A stretch of DNA of 44,848 nt from Planctomycetales bacterium (GTDB lineage: Bacteria; Planctomycetota; Planctomycetia; Isosphaerales; Isosphaeraceae). The notes under the pieces are model-generated. The model was not told where the DNA came from. It saw only the letters and a program-made list of their open reading frames with translations, and did no database searches. This document shows positions 8,707-16,533 of this stretch, piece after piece (the stretch's first letter is position 1; each line of letters opens with the position of its first letter). A program made the translations under genes and the position numbers. The stretch covers positions 1 through 44,848 of the forward strand of contig DAIDKV010000128.1 of NCBI GenBank assembly GCA_027449865.1, given 5' to 3'.

Positions 8707-9320
8707 AGATCGCCATCATGGTCGAAGGAAAGACCGAAAGGGCCTTCAAGGGGCATCTCCGGACCTTCCTCGAAGCGCGATTGGCCGGTCGAATGCCTCG
8801 ATTGGACTTCCAGCCTTAGGACGGACGCATTCCGAAGGAAGGCCGCCTGAAGCGGGAAGTGCATCTCCTGCTCACGACCGGTCGAGAACCCGCCGATGCT
8901 GTCATAGCCCTGACCGCCGTCTATACGGGCACCAATCCCCCGGACTTTGCCGATGCCGCCGATGCCCGGGAGAAGATGCGACAGTGGGTCGGACTCGAAG
9001 ACCGATTCCACCCGCACGCGGCCCAGCACGACTTCGAAGCCTGGCTGCTCCCTTACTGGGACAAGATCCAGAGACTCGCCGGATCGAACCTCAAGGCGCA
9101 CTGGTCGTCGCCCGAGCAGGTCAATCACGGGAACCCACCTTCACGCCGGTTCATCGAGGCCTTCCGGACGGGGAAGACCGGACGCGCCTACAGCAAGACA
9201 TGCGATGCCGCCCGCATCCTCCGGGACAAGGACCTGCTTGTCTCAGCCCGCGCCTGTCCCGAGCTGAAGGCATTCCGGAATACGATCTTCACGCTCAGCG
9301 GCGCGGAAAAGATTGGATGA
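8703..9320 (+). pseudogene. DUF4276/TOPRIM-like partner, nonsense codon at position 39
   Basis: The frame starts MKIAIMVEGKTERAFKGHLR, the usual DUF4276 opening with the TOPRIM-like VEGxTE acidic motif. It is stopped by TAG at 8817-8819 (codon 39), where the sequence reads LDFQP-stop-DGRIPKEGRLKRE. The same frame then stays open to 9320 with clearly conserved family sequence (QHDFEAWLLPYWDKIQ, GRAYSKTCDAARILRDKDL). From memory of the family, the stop replaces an aromatic residue in a QPYDGR-like context. A second possible lesion is that the position of the conserved Asp in the family's TDxY segment reads TAVY (residue 65). Translation could restart at GTG 8859, but that piece would lack the first acidic motif. 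It looks like an inactivated effector next to an intact ATPase. A sequencing error at the TAG is the main alternative. Confidence 0.75.
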
Positions 9321-9366
9321 AATCGATCCCTTGCCGGTCTCCGAGAGGGTCGGCTACGATGAACCC

Positions 9367-9735
9367 ATGAGCCAACCCGTCGAGATCTCTGATGAGCTGA
9401 TCCACGAGGCCCGGGCGATCGGGCAGGTCGCGGGCCGTTCGATCGCCGATCAAATCGAGTCGTGGGCGCAGCTTGGCCGGGCCATAGAACCCTTGCTCGA
9501 AGGCGGCCGACTCCCCGACCGGACGCGTGCCGACGGGTCCGTCCCGCTCTCCGAATGCCTGGCCTCGGTCGAATCGGAGGCGGGGCGCCGACGCCTCGCC
9601 GGATATCTCGCCACCCGGCCGTTCCCGCATTATGAGCCGGTCCCAGGCTCGTCAGGACTGATCGTCCGCGTCGACGCCGACGGGACGAGAACCACCGGTC
9701 GATTCGTCGGCCGGGAATTCCGAGTCTCGCCATGA
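9367..9735 (+). CDS. ParD-like antitoxin family protein
   Basis: This 122-residue protein begins MSQPVEISDELIHEARAIG and continues RSIADQIESWAQLGRAIEP. This is the ribbon-helix-helix-like opening of the ParD-like antitoxin family, often found next to zeta-type or other toxins. The C-terminal half (LASVESEAGRRRLAGYL, then VRVDADGTRTTGRFVGREF) is typical of the longer planctomycete form as I remember it. I use ATG 9367; the frame is open from 9313 and overlaps the end of the DUF4276 frame. At its 3' end the TGA overlaps an ATG (ATGA at 9732-9735), as if a second gene should follow. That next frame closes after 14 codons, so a toxin partner may have been deleted here. Confidence 0.65.
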   Translation: MSQPVEISDELIHEARAIGQVAGRSIADQIESWAQLGRAIEPLLEGGRLPDRTRADGSVPLSECLASVESEAGRRRLAGYLATRPFPHYEPVPGSSGLIVRVDADGTRTTGRFVGREFRVSP

Positions 9736-9795
9736 CCTTGGTCGAACTTGCCGAATTCGATCGCCGGCCCGATTGAAGCCGGTGATCGACGATCC

Positions 9796-10056
9796 TCACT
9801 GCGATTGACCGGCGGCCTTCCGGGCCCTCGATCGTATGCGGACGGTTTTCCAGAAGTCGGCCTCGGACAGCCCCTTGCCGGCCTCGAGGCTCCTCCGGGA
9901 CCGATCAAGGAGGGCTCGAAACCGTGGGAAGCGCCCCAGCAGGATGCGCTCCAGGTCGTCGTCATCCGTGGGGACGACGAGAACCACCGCCGTCTTGCCG
10001 TTGCGGGTAATGACAATCGGTCCCTCGGCGCCGCACTCGTCGAGATACTCGCTCAA
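9796..10056 (-). CDS. Phd/YefM-type antitoxin, start codon unclear
   Basis: The protein has the Phd/YefM core LSEYLDECGAEGPIVITRNG, followed by KTAVVLVVP and a C-terminal LLDRSRRSLEAGKGLSEADFW. The listed start is TTG at 10056, but family-like residues continue upstream in frame (VPLAEQKAKL, up to about 10083) until TAA at 10087-10089. No ATG, GTG or TTG lies in that conserved part. The native start may have been lost, for example by a one-base change in the C-run at 10076-10080. A TTG with GAGGAG before it lies just upstream in the neighbouring frame. No toxin gene lies beside it, so it is an orphan antitoxin or a decaying one. It converges with the ParD-like gene, 60 bases away. Confidence 0.65.
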   Translation of the reverse strand: MSEYLDECGAEGPIVITRNGKTAVVLVVPTDDDDLERILLGRFPRFRALLDRSRRSLEAGKGLSEADFWKTVRIRSRARKAAGQSQ

Positions 10057-10113
10057 TTTCGCCTTCTGTTCGGCGAGGGGGACGATTTATATCTCAAACG
10101 CTCCTCACGTCGC

Positions 10114-12039
10114 TCAATCCAGATGCCTCCGAAACCACCATTCCAGCATCAGGAGCGCCCAGAGGCGAGGGGCGTGGTCGCGTCGGCCGTCGGCGTGATG
10201 CTCGACCAGGTCGCGGACGGCTTCCGGGCGGAAGATTCCACGATTCAGGCACGCCGGGTCGAGCAGGACCGATCGTAGCTCGTCCTTCAAATCCTCGCGG
10301 AACCAGCGCGCCAGCGGGACGCCGAAGCCCATCTTGCGGCGGGATCGGATCGGAGGTGGAAGCAGGTCGGCGAACGCCTCTTTGAGAACCACCTTCGACC
10401 GGCCCGGCCTTAGCCGGAGTTTTCGGTCGATCGGCATCGCGGCGGCCAGTTCGACGACCCGGTGATCCAGAAACGGCCCCCGGCACTCCAGCGAGTGTGC
10501 CATGCTTGCGATGTCTACCTTCACCAGCAGATCGCCGGGAAGATAGGTTAGCATATCGGCGATCATGGCACGGGTCGCGGGGTCGCGGCGGCGGGCCGCG
10601 GCGAACGCCGCGGAAAGCAGCGAGGCCGGGTCGGACATCGCCGGATCGGCGTCGGTCGCCGAGGCGAGGCGGTCGAGCTGATCGTCGGTGTAAAGGGCCA
10701 GACGGGCGGGCTCGTCGAACGTGGTCATCCAGCCGAGGTAGCGCGATTCGGCCGGCTCGTCGATGTGCTCCAGCAAACGATGCAGCGAGCGGAGCCTCGT
10801 TTTTGGCCGGGTCGATCGCGGCAGGACGCGCGTTATCGTTCCACCCAGCATCCGGCGCGGACCGGCGGGGAGCCGGCCAATCAGCTCGGTCAGAACGAGG
10901 GCCCGGTATCGGTCGTAGCCGCCAAACAGCTCGTCGCCGGCATCGCCGGTGAGCGCCACCGTCACCGCTCGGCGGGTCTCGCGCGCGACGTACCAGGTCG
11001 GCAGCGCTGAGCTGTCGGCGAACGGCTCGTCGAAATGCCAGGCCAGATCCGGGATCGTCTCCCAGGCCCTCGGCTCGACCCGGAACGTCTGATGCTCGGT
11101 CCCCAGGAATTTCGCGGCGGTTTCCGCATAGCTCGTTTCATCATATTGAGGATCGGGAAATCCGATCGCGAATGTCTTCACCGGCCGCGACGACGCCCGC
11201 TGCATCAGGCCGACGATGATCGTCGAGTCGATCCCGCCCGAGAGGAACGCCCCCAGCGGGACATCGGCGACCATCTGTTCGCGGACCGCATCGCCCAGGG
11301 TTTCGCGCAGCTCCTCGATGTCATCGGCGATGGGGCGGCGTCGTTCGGCGTTCCAGTCGGGCGACCAGTAACGCTCAATCGAGAGCCGGCCTTCGTGGAA
11401 CGTCGCGAAGTGTGCCGGCGGGAGCTTGGCGACGCCCTCCAGAATCGTCCTCGGGGCGGGGACGTATCCATAACAGAGATATTGATCGAGCGCGATTGGG
11501 TCGACGCGGCGGGGGACGAACTCGTCGGGGAGGGCCAGCAGCGCCTTCAGTTCGCTGGCGAAGGCGATCCGACCACGCGCTGGGTCGTGCCGGTAGACGA
11601 GCGGCTTCTGGCCCATCCGGTCGCGAGCGAGGACGAGCGTCCGGCGCGGGGCGTCCCAGATCGCGAGGGCGAACATCCCCCGGAGCAGGCCGAACATTTT
11701 GGTCCCCTCATCCTCGTAAAGGTGGACCAGAACCTCGGTATCCCCCTGCGACCGGAGCGTGTGGCCGCGTGCTTCCAGGCGGTGCCGAAGCGCGGGGAAG
11801 TTGTAGATCTCGCCGTTGAAGGCCACCCAGATGGTGCTGTCCTCGTTGGAAAGCGGTTGATGGCCGCCGGCCAGGTCGAGGATCGAGAGCCGGCGGAAGC
11901 CCAGCGCGGCGAATGGGTCGAGGTGCGTCCCGGAATCGTCGGGACCGCGGTGGACCAGGCGGTCCATCATCGAGGCGAGCGAGGCCCCGGAGAGGGCGTC
12001 GCCGCGATCCGTCCAGACCGCGCCGCAGATGCCGCACAT
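10114..12039 (-). CDS. asnB: Asparagine synthase, glutamine-hydrolysing
   Basis: AsnB makes asparagine, or amidates a related carboxylate, from glutamine, aspartate and ATP in the cytoplasm. At 641 residues it has the normal length. The N-terminal glutaminase domain starts with the catalytic Cys2 (MCGICGAVW), with HRGPDDSG at 30-37 and NGEIYNF at 75-81. The C-terminal synthetase has the PP-loop SGGIDST at 267-273 and TGDAGDELFGGYDRYR further on. This long AsnB form with MRxGxxRF-like C-terminal features is common in polysaccharide/exosortase gene clusters. Here it sits on the minus strand upstream of several glycosyltransferase genes, but is separated from them by the plus-strand ClC gene. 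A role in modifying a glycan or peptide rather than in bulk asparagine supply is possible but unproven. Confidence 0.93.
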   Translation of the reverse strand: MCGICGAVWTDRGDALSGASLASMMDRLVHRGPDDSGTHLDPFAALGFRRLSILDLAGGHQPLSNEDSTIWVAFNGEIYNFPALRHRLEARGHTLRSQGDTEVLVHLYEDEGTKMFGLLRGMFALAIWDAPRRTLVLARDRMGQKPLVYRHDPARGRIAFASELKALLALPDEFVPRRVDPIALDQYLCYGYVPAPRTILEGVAKLPPAHFATFHEGRLSIERYWSPDWNAERRRPIADDIEELRETLGDAVREQMVADVPLGAFLSGGIDSTIIVGLMQRASSRPVKTFAIGFPDPQYDETSYAETAAKFLGTEHQTFRVEPRAWETIPDLAWHFDEPFADSSALPTWYVARETRRAVTVALTGDAGDELFGGYDRYRALVLTELIGRLPAGPRRMLGGTITRVLPRSTRPKTRLRSLHRLLEHIDEPAESRYLGWMTTFDEPARLALYTDDQLDRLASATDADPAMSDPASLLSAAFAAARRRDPATRAMIADMLTYLPGDLLVKVDIASMAHSLECRGPFLDHRVVELAAAMPIDRKLRLRPGRSKVVLKEAFADLLPPPIRSRRKMGFGVPLARWFREDLKDELRSVLLDPACLNRGIFRPEAVRDLVEHHADGRRDHAPRLWALLMLEWWFRRHLD

Positions 12040-12357
12040 CGAAAGAATCCCCGACGGTCAGAGGGTCTGCACGCGACGCGGCCCCTCGATCGAGATGATG
12101 ATTTCCCCGCCTGGGAGTATACCTTCGTTCGCTCCACGTTGACGAGCGGCGGATGGGCCGGCAAAGGGCGAGATCGGGTCGAGAAGGGTGCCGTTCGACG
12201 ACATCCTGAAGAGGATCGCTGGACGCGGAGCCTGGGATCGGATGGAATGGTAGAGAGCCCGGCGCGGGTTGGGGGGATCGATCCACCGATCCCCCGTCCT
12301 CGCGCGCTGAAAATCCCACCGCCCCCACCAGAGATCAGCGACGAGGACCACCCAGAA
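12040..12357. other. Divergent intergenic region asnB / ClC
   Basis: This spacer of 318 bases lies between two divergent genes. The plus-strand frame of the ClC gene stays open through it (possible ATG at 12247), but the third-codon-position GC there is visibly lower than inside the gene and the peptide is Pro-rich and unconserved-looking. I therefore treat it as non-coding promoter DNA. I see no repeat or RNA gene. Confidence 0.4.
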
Positions 12358-14295
12358 ATGGAGCCGGGCAAAGACGGTTCGACGGCGAGTCCAGACGGAG
12401 ACCTCGCCGGAAAGCTTCGGGCGTTTTTCGACCAGCTCTCGGGGCTCTGGTCGTCGAAACGGATCGGTCGGGTGGCGATCTGGAGTCCGGTGGTCGGTCT
12501 GATCGCCGGTCTCGGGGCGGTCGTCTTTCTGGTCTCGTTGCAGTTCACCTATCACGAGATTCTCGGTGGCCTACTGCATTTCCAGCGGCCGTCGACGCTG
12601 GAAGACGGCCCGCACCCGATCACGTATCCTTATCCGTGGTGGCTGATCGTGCTGGTTCCGACGATCGGCGGGCTGATTTCGGGGGTGCTGGTGTTTACCC
12701 TGGCGCCCGAGGCCGAGGGGCACGGAACCGACGCGATGATCCGGGCGTTCCACCGGGGCGGCGGGGCCATCCGGGGGCGGGTGCCGATCATCAAGGCGAT
12801 TGCCTCGATCATCACGATGGGAACCGGCGGATCGGCCGGGCAGGAAGGTCCCATCGCGCAGATCGGCGCCGGGTTCGGCTCGGTGCTGGCCGGATGGCTC
12901 CGGCTTTCACCCACCGACCGACGATTGTTGATGCTCGCCGGGGCGGCCGGAGGCGTCGGCGCCATCTTCCGGGCACCACTCGGCGGGGCGCTCTTCGCCG
13001 GCGAGGTCCTTTATGCGTCAACGGCGTTCGAGTCGGCGGCGCTGCTCCCCTGCCTGGCGAGCTCGATTGTCGCCTATTCGACTTTTGCGCTCTTCATCAC
13101 ACCACAGCCGATCTTTTTGCTGCCGAAGATCACGTTTTCAGGCCTGGGCGAGTTGCCGTTGTACACGATCTTGACGCTGCTTTGCACGGCCGTGGGCTGG
13201 CTGTACGTCCGGGTCTTCTACGGCCTGCGCGACCGGTTCTTCAAGCCGATGCCGATCCCCCGGCAGCTCAAGCCGGCCGTCGGCGGACTGCTGCTCGGGC
13301 TGATGGCCCTGGCCTATCCTCAGGTGATGACCGGCGGATACGGATGGGTCCAGTGGGGAGCCATTGGAATGCCGCCGCAACTCGCCGACGACCCGGCCGC
13401 CATCTTCGTCCCGCAGATGGGGACCCGGCTTTTGCTCACGCTCGCCCTGCTGAAGATCCTGGCGACCGGGTTGACGATCAGCTCGGGCGGCAGTGGCGGC
13501 GTTTTCGGGCCCTCGATCCTGATCGGCGGGATGATCGGCGGCGCCTGCGGACAGTTCCTCGATTACCTGTTTCCCAGTGCGCACCTCGAGCCGGCGGCGT
13601 TCGTCCTGGTCGGGATGGGGGGCTTCTTCGCCGGGGTCTCCAAGACACCGCTCACCTCGATCGTGATGGTTAGCGAGATGACCGGGTCGTACAGCCTGCT
13701 CGTCCCGCTGATGCTCGCCTGCGGGCTGAACATGGCCCTCTCGCGACGCTGGACAATCTACGAGGAACAGGTCCCCACGCCGATCGATAGCCCGGCCCAC
13801 CAGGGGGATTTCGTCATCGACGTGCTGGAGCAACTTCGCGTCGACGAGGTTGGGTTCCGGACCGAGGGGATCGAGGTCGTCCCGGCGGCGACGCCGTTCC
13901 GCCAGTTGATCCACCTGGTAGCGCAATCCACCGAGACGCTCTTCCCGGTGGTCGACCGCCAGGGGAAGCTCTCGGGGATTTTTACCCTCCGCGACCTCCG
14001 GCTGGCCCTGATCGGGTCCGACTGGGGCCCGCTGGTCCTCGCCGACGACCTGGCGCACCGGCCCGTTCTGACCGTGACGCCCGACGACAACCTCCACACG
14101 GCGCTCCGGCGGATGACCGAGCTAAACGTCGACGAGTTGCCGGTGGTCCACCACGACGACCGGACGCGGCTGCTGGGTCTCTTGAGCCGTCGACGCCTGA
14201 CGCTGGCCTATACCTCGATGATCGAGCGGCTCCGCTCGCCGGCGGCCACCGAGGAGAAACCGAGCCGATCGGGCGAGGTGGTCCCGGCGCCCTGA
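12358..14295 (+). CDS. ClC-family chloride channel/transporter with CBS pair
   Basis: This is a 645-residue integral membrane anion channel or H+/Cl- exchanger. The ClC signature segments are present: EAEGHGTDAMIRA (about 118-130), GTGGSAGQEGP (155-165, with the gating Glu at 163) and SSGGSGGVFGPSILIGG in the second half. GGFFAGVSKTPLTSIVMVSEM is near 420-440. About a dozen hydrophobic helices are visible. The C-terminus (about 515-625) holds two CBS domains (LFPVVDRQGKLSGIFTLRDL and ELPVVHHDDRTRLLGLLSR), which usually bind adenine nucleotides and regulate the pore. I chose ATG 12358, preceded by GAGGA. ATG 12247 would add a Pro-rich 37-residue extension. Neighbours give no hint of a specific role; pH or ion balance is the family's usual job. 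Confidence 0.92.
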   Translation: MEPGKDGSTASPDGDLAGKLRAFFDQLSGLWSSKRIGRVAIWSPVVGLIAGLGAVVFLVSLQFTYHEILGGLLHFQRPSTLEDGPHPITYPYPWWLIVLVPTIGGLISGVLVFTLAPEAEGHGTDAMIRAFHRGGGAIRGRVPIIKAIASIITMGTGGSAGQEGPIAQIGAGFGSVLAGWLRLSPTDRRLLMLAGAAGGVGAIFRAPLGGALFAGEVLYASTAFESAALLPCLASSIVAYSTFALFITPQPIFLLPKITFSGLGELPLYTILTLLCTAVGWLYVRVFYGLRDRFFKPMPIPRQLKPAVGGLLLGLMALAYPQVMTGGYGWVQWGAIGMPPQLADDPAAIFVPQMGTRLLLTLALLKILATGLTISSGGSGGVFGPSILIGGMIGGACGQFLDYLFPSAHLEPAAFVLVGMGGFFAGVSKTPLTSIVMVSEMTGSYSLLVPLMLACGLNMALSRRWTIYEEQVPTPIDSPAHQGDFVIDVLEQLRVDEVGFRTEGIEVVPAATPFRQLIHLVAQSTETLFPVVDRQGKLSGIFTLRDLRLALIGSDWGPLVLADDLAHRPVLTVTPDDNLHTALRRMTELNVDELPVVHHDDRTRLLGLLSRRRLTLAYTSMIERLRSPAATEEKPSRSGEVVPAP

Positions 14296-14318
14296 TCCGG
14301 GGCTTCGAATCCTTGATC

Positions 14319-14492
14319 TCAGTCGGTGTATCCGCGGGACGTACATGGGTCGGGCTCTTCGCCCTGCCGAAGCTTCGCCTTCGCCTTCCGCCTGGCGCCG
14401 CGGATCAGCTTCTGGAGCAGCCTCCCGCCATATTTGGTGTGCATGCCCATACGGCAGCGGCGGCAACTGCAGCCCTTCATGTGGTTGCCCAT
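14319..14492 (-). CDS. Small Cys/Arg-rich planctomycete-type protein
   Basis: This 57-residue protein begins MGNHMKGCSCRRCRMGMHTK and ends in CTSRGYTD. The Cys cluster (CxCxxC) is followed by a basic helix (LLQKLIRGARRKAKAKLRQG), suggesting a small metal- or nucleic-acid-binding protein. I recognise the KGCSCRxCRxGMxxK opening and the YTD ending as a form recurring in planctomycete genomes, without a known function. The start ATG 14492 has GGAG nine bases upstream; ATG 14480 is an alternative. It follows the nucleotidyltransferase gene on the same strand and converges with the ClC gene. Confidence 0.65.
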   Translation of the reverse strand: MGNHMKGCSCRRCRMGMHTKYGGRLLQKLIRGARRKAKAKLRQGEEPDPCTSRGYTD

Positions 14493-14553
14493 GTCCGAGG
14501 TCTCCACACGCAGGCCCGGCCTCGCTCCGACGCGGATCGGACCGCCCCGGCAG

Positions 14554-15123
14554 TCACTCGACCGACTCAATCGGCGGGATCGAGGCCCGGATCTCGTCGA
14601 GGAGCGCCCGGGTGCCATGCTCCTCGCACCATCGATGAACGTAATCCCAGTCGATCCGATCGGCCTGTACGGCGATCACGTCGCGGACATCGTCTCGGTC
14701 CTTCGACCGATTCCCGAGGAAGGCCCAGCGAATCTTGGTGACAATCACGTCCTCGACCGAGGGGATCCAGATCGGCCGGCCCATCAGGCTCACCTGGCGC
14801 CGGCGTCGGAAGCGCTCCTGGTTGTACGGGTCGAAGTCCAGGATGAAGAACTCGATTCGGAACGGGGTGCCGACCACCTCGGCCATATATCGGCGCGTCA
14901 TCGTTACCGTTTCAAAGCTCATTTGCGGATCGATTCGGATCGACGGCGCGAGCCGATTCCCCAGTTCGACAATCGACGTGTCGCCCAACTCAACCACGAA
15001 GTCGGCATCCTGCGTCGCCCGCGCGACCCCATAGGCATTGCTGGAATAAGAGCCGACCAGCATGTAGGAAATGCCGCAGATTTCGAGAGCGTCGATGGCG
15101 AAGAGGGTCGCTTCATTGTTCAT
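14554..15123 (-). CDS. Nucleotidyltransferase-fold protein (AbiEii/DUF6036-like)
   Basis: This 189-residue protein has the minimal nucleotidyltransferase motif: GS at residues 24-25 (LVGSYSSNAYGVAR), followed by the catalytic-type acidic pair D39-A-D41 (TQDADFVVEL). A later conserved segment reads IPSVEDVIVTKIRWA. Proteins of this shape transfer nucleotides to RNA or protein, and several are toxins (AbiEii, MenT). The gene start overlaps the stop of the upstream 77-residue gene (15120-15123, ATGA), so the two are translated as a pair. The pair could be a toxin-antitoxin-like module, with the small helical protein as partner. That role is inferred from arrangement and fold only. Confidence 0.75.
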   Translation of the reverse strand: MNNEATLFAIDALEICGISYMLVGSYSSNAYGVARATQDADFVVELGDTSIVELGNRLAPSIRIDPQMSFETVTMTRRYMAEVVGTPFRIEFFILDFDPYNQERFRRRRQVSLMGRPIWIPSVEDVIVTKIRWAFLGNRSKDRDDVRDVIAVQADRIDWDYVHRWCEEHGTRALLDEIRASIPPIESVE

Positions 15124-15353
15124 CGCGCCGGATACTCCAACCGCCGAACCAGGGCCAGCCGCCGCCTCAATAGATCCTGAATCGTCGCTTCGTCGGCCCC
15201 TGGGTTCTCGTCGCGGAGCCCGTCGGCCATCCGCTGGCAGACCTCCTCGAATAGTTCCCCGCCAGCCCGGAGTTTATGTTCGATCGGCGTCCGACGGGCA
15301 CGCAGCACCCGCTCCCGATAGATTGCATCCGCCAGTTCTCGGATCGGTTCCAT
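15120..15353 (-). CDS. Small helical partner of the nucleotidyltransferase
   Basis: This 77-residue, mostly helical, charged protein (MEPIRELADAIYRERVLRAR, then FEEVCQRMADGL, DEATIQDLLRRRLALVRRLE) looks like members of a small family that recurs in planctomycetes and cyanobacteria directly before nucleotidyltransferase genes. I chose ATG 15353 because GGGAGG lies about eight bases before it. The frame is open to 15380 only with a TTG. Its stop overlaps the ATG of the nucleotidyltransferase gene. Function is unknown; an antitoxin-like or adaptor role is a guess from pairing. Confidence 0.65.
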   Translation of the reverse strand: MEPIRELADAIYRERVLRARRTPIEHKLRAGGELFEEVCQRMADGLRDENPGADEATIQDLLRRRLALVRRLEYPAR

Positions 15354-15417
15354 GCCCTGGGCCTCCCGATTTTCGCTCAAACCTCCTCAATCATCCTGCA
15401 TCCGAACGATGGCACGG

Positions 15418-16533
15418 TCAATCTCGGATGCCCCTGGCCCGAGCCAGCTCCACATACAGCGAGGCGAACCGCTCGACCATGTCCGATGCCCGGAAATCCG
15501 CCTCGACCCGGGCGCGGCCCGCCTCGCCGAGCCGGCGCGCCTGCTCGGGGTCGCGGGCGAGGTCGCGGATCGCGCGTGCCAGCTTCACCTGATCGCCGAT
15601 CGGGACCAGGATCCCGGTCTGACCGTCGACCACCACCTCGGTCGTCCCGGGCGCCGAGGTCGCCACCACCGGCTTCCGCGACCGCATCGCCTCCAGGACC
15701 ACGTTCGGCAACCCCTCATAAACGCTCGGCAAGACAACCATGTCAGCCGCGGCCAGCAATCGAGGAATATCCTCGCGATGACCGACGAACCGGACCCGAT
15801 CGTCGAGCCGGTACGCCGAGGCCGTCCGACAGAGCCGGTCGCGCAACGGACCGTCGCCCGCGATCACGGTTCGGACGTCGGGCTGAACGTGCTGCACCAG
15901 GTCGAGTGCCTTTAGCAACACATCCACACCCTTCTGTTCGGCGAGCCGCCCCGCGAAGAGCACCATCGGGGCGCCGGCCGGGAAGCCCAGCTCGGCGCGG
16001 ACGGCGTCTCGGTTGATCTCGGGCGGTTCCTCGTCGCCGATCCCTGAATAGATCATCGCAAGCCGGTCGTTGGGAACGCCGAGCCCTCGGTAGAAGTCGA
16101 CGACCGCGTTCGAGTTGCCGACCAGCCGGTCGCACCAGGTCGCCAGCTTCCGATCGACCCACCGCTCGGATCGCCCCTTCCACAGATCGACCGCCATCTC
16201 CGAGACAACCACCACCGGCACGCCCGCCCGCCGCGCGGCTACCCGGCCATACGCGTTCGCCGCGAAGATCCAGGTCTGCACCACGTCGAATCGACCCGCC
16301 TTCAGGAATCGAGAGAGCCGGGCCAGCGCGAACGGGTCGACCTTCCACGTCTTGCCGATCACCGTCAGAGGGATGCCGGCCTCGCGCAATTCCGACTCCA
16401 GCGGACCGGATCGCGTGAGCGCCGCCACCTCGACCTCGAACCGGTCGCGCGGCAGGCCCTTCGCCAGCATCACCATCTGCTTCTCAGCCCCCGATCGGTC
16501 GAGCGTCGGGATCAATTGCAGGACTTTTAACAT
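15418..16533 (-). CDS. GT4-family glycosyltransferase
   Basis: This 371-residue GT-B fold enzyme moves a sugar from a nucleotide-sugar donor to an acceptor. The N-terminal acceptor domain begins MLKVLQLIPTLDRSGAEKQM, with the glycine/alanine loop typical of GT4. The donor domain has VLFAGRLAEQKGVDVLL and the EX7E-type segment VYEGLPNVVLEAM, which contacts the donor sugar. Its start overlaps the end of the upstream glycosyltransferase by seven bases, so the two are one operon with hpt upstream. Acceptor and sugar cannot be read from sequence. Cell-surface polysaccharide synthesis is the likely context. Confidence 0.9.
   Translation of the reverse strand: MLKVLQLIPTLDRSGAEKQMVMLAKGLPRDRFEVEVAALTRSGPLESELREAGIPLTVIGKTWKVDPFALARLSRFLKAGRFDVVQTWIFAANAYGRVAARRAGVPVVVVSEMAVDLWKGRSERWVDRKLATWCDRLVGNSNAVVDFYRGLGVPNDRLAMIYSGIGDEEPPEINRDAVRAELGFPAGAPMVLFAGRLAEQKGVDVLLKALDLVQHVQPDVRTVIAGDGPLRDRLCRTASAYRLDDRVRFVGHREDIPRLLAAADMVVLPSVYEGLPNVVLEAMRSRKPVVATSAPGTTEVVVDGQTGILVPIGDQVKLARAIRDLARDPEQARRLGEAGRARVEADFRASDMVERFASLYVELARARGIRD

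Noticed and set aside
8817-8819. TAG read as pyrrolysine in the DUF4276 gene
   Set aside because: No Pyl machinery is visible, and the family context points to a mutated aromatic codon; nonsense mutation or sequencing error is far more likely.
9732-9776. ATG-led 14-codon frame (MTLVELAEFDRRPD) after the ParD-like gene
   Set aside because: Too short to call a gene. The ATGA overlap is noted as a hint of a deleted partner only.
11035-12357. Upstream extension of the ClC frame by over 400 codons
   Set aside because: It runs antisense to asnB, which is strongly supported, and adds no ClC family sequence; the real start is at 12358 or possibly 12247.
14296-14330. Possible tRNA T-arm (GGCTTCGAATCC)
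   Set aside because: There is no matching acceptor stem, anticodon arm or D-arm around it.
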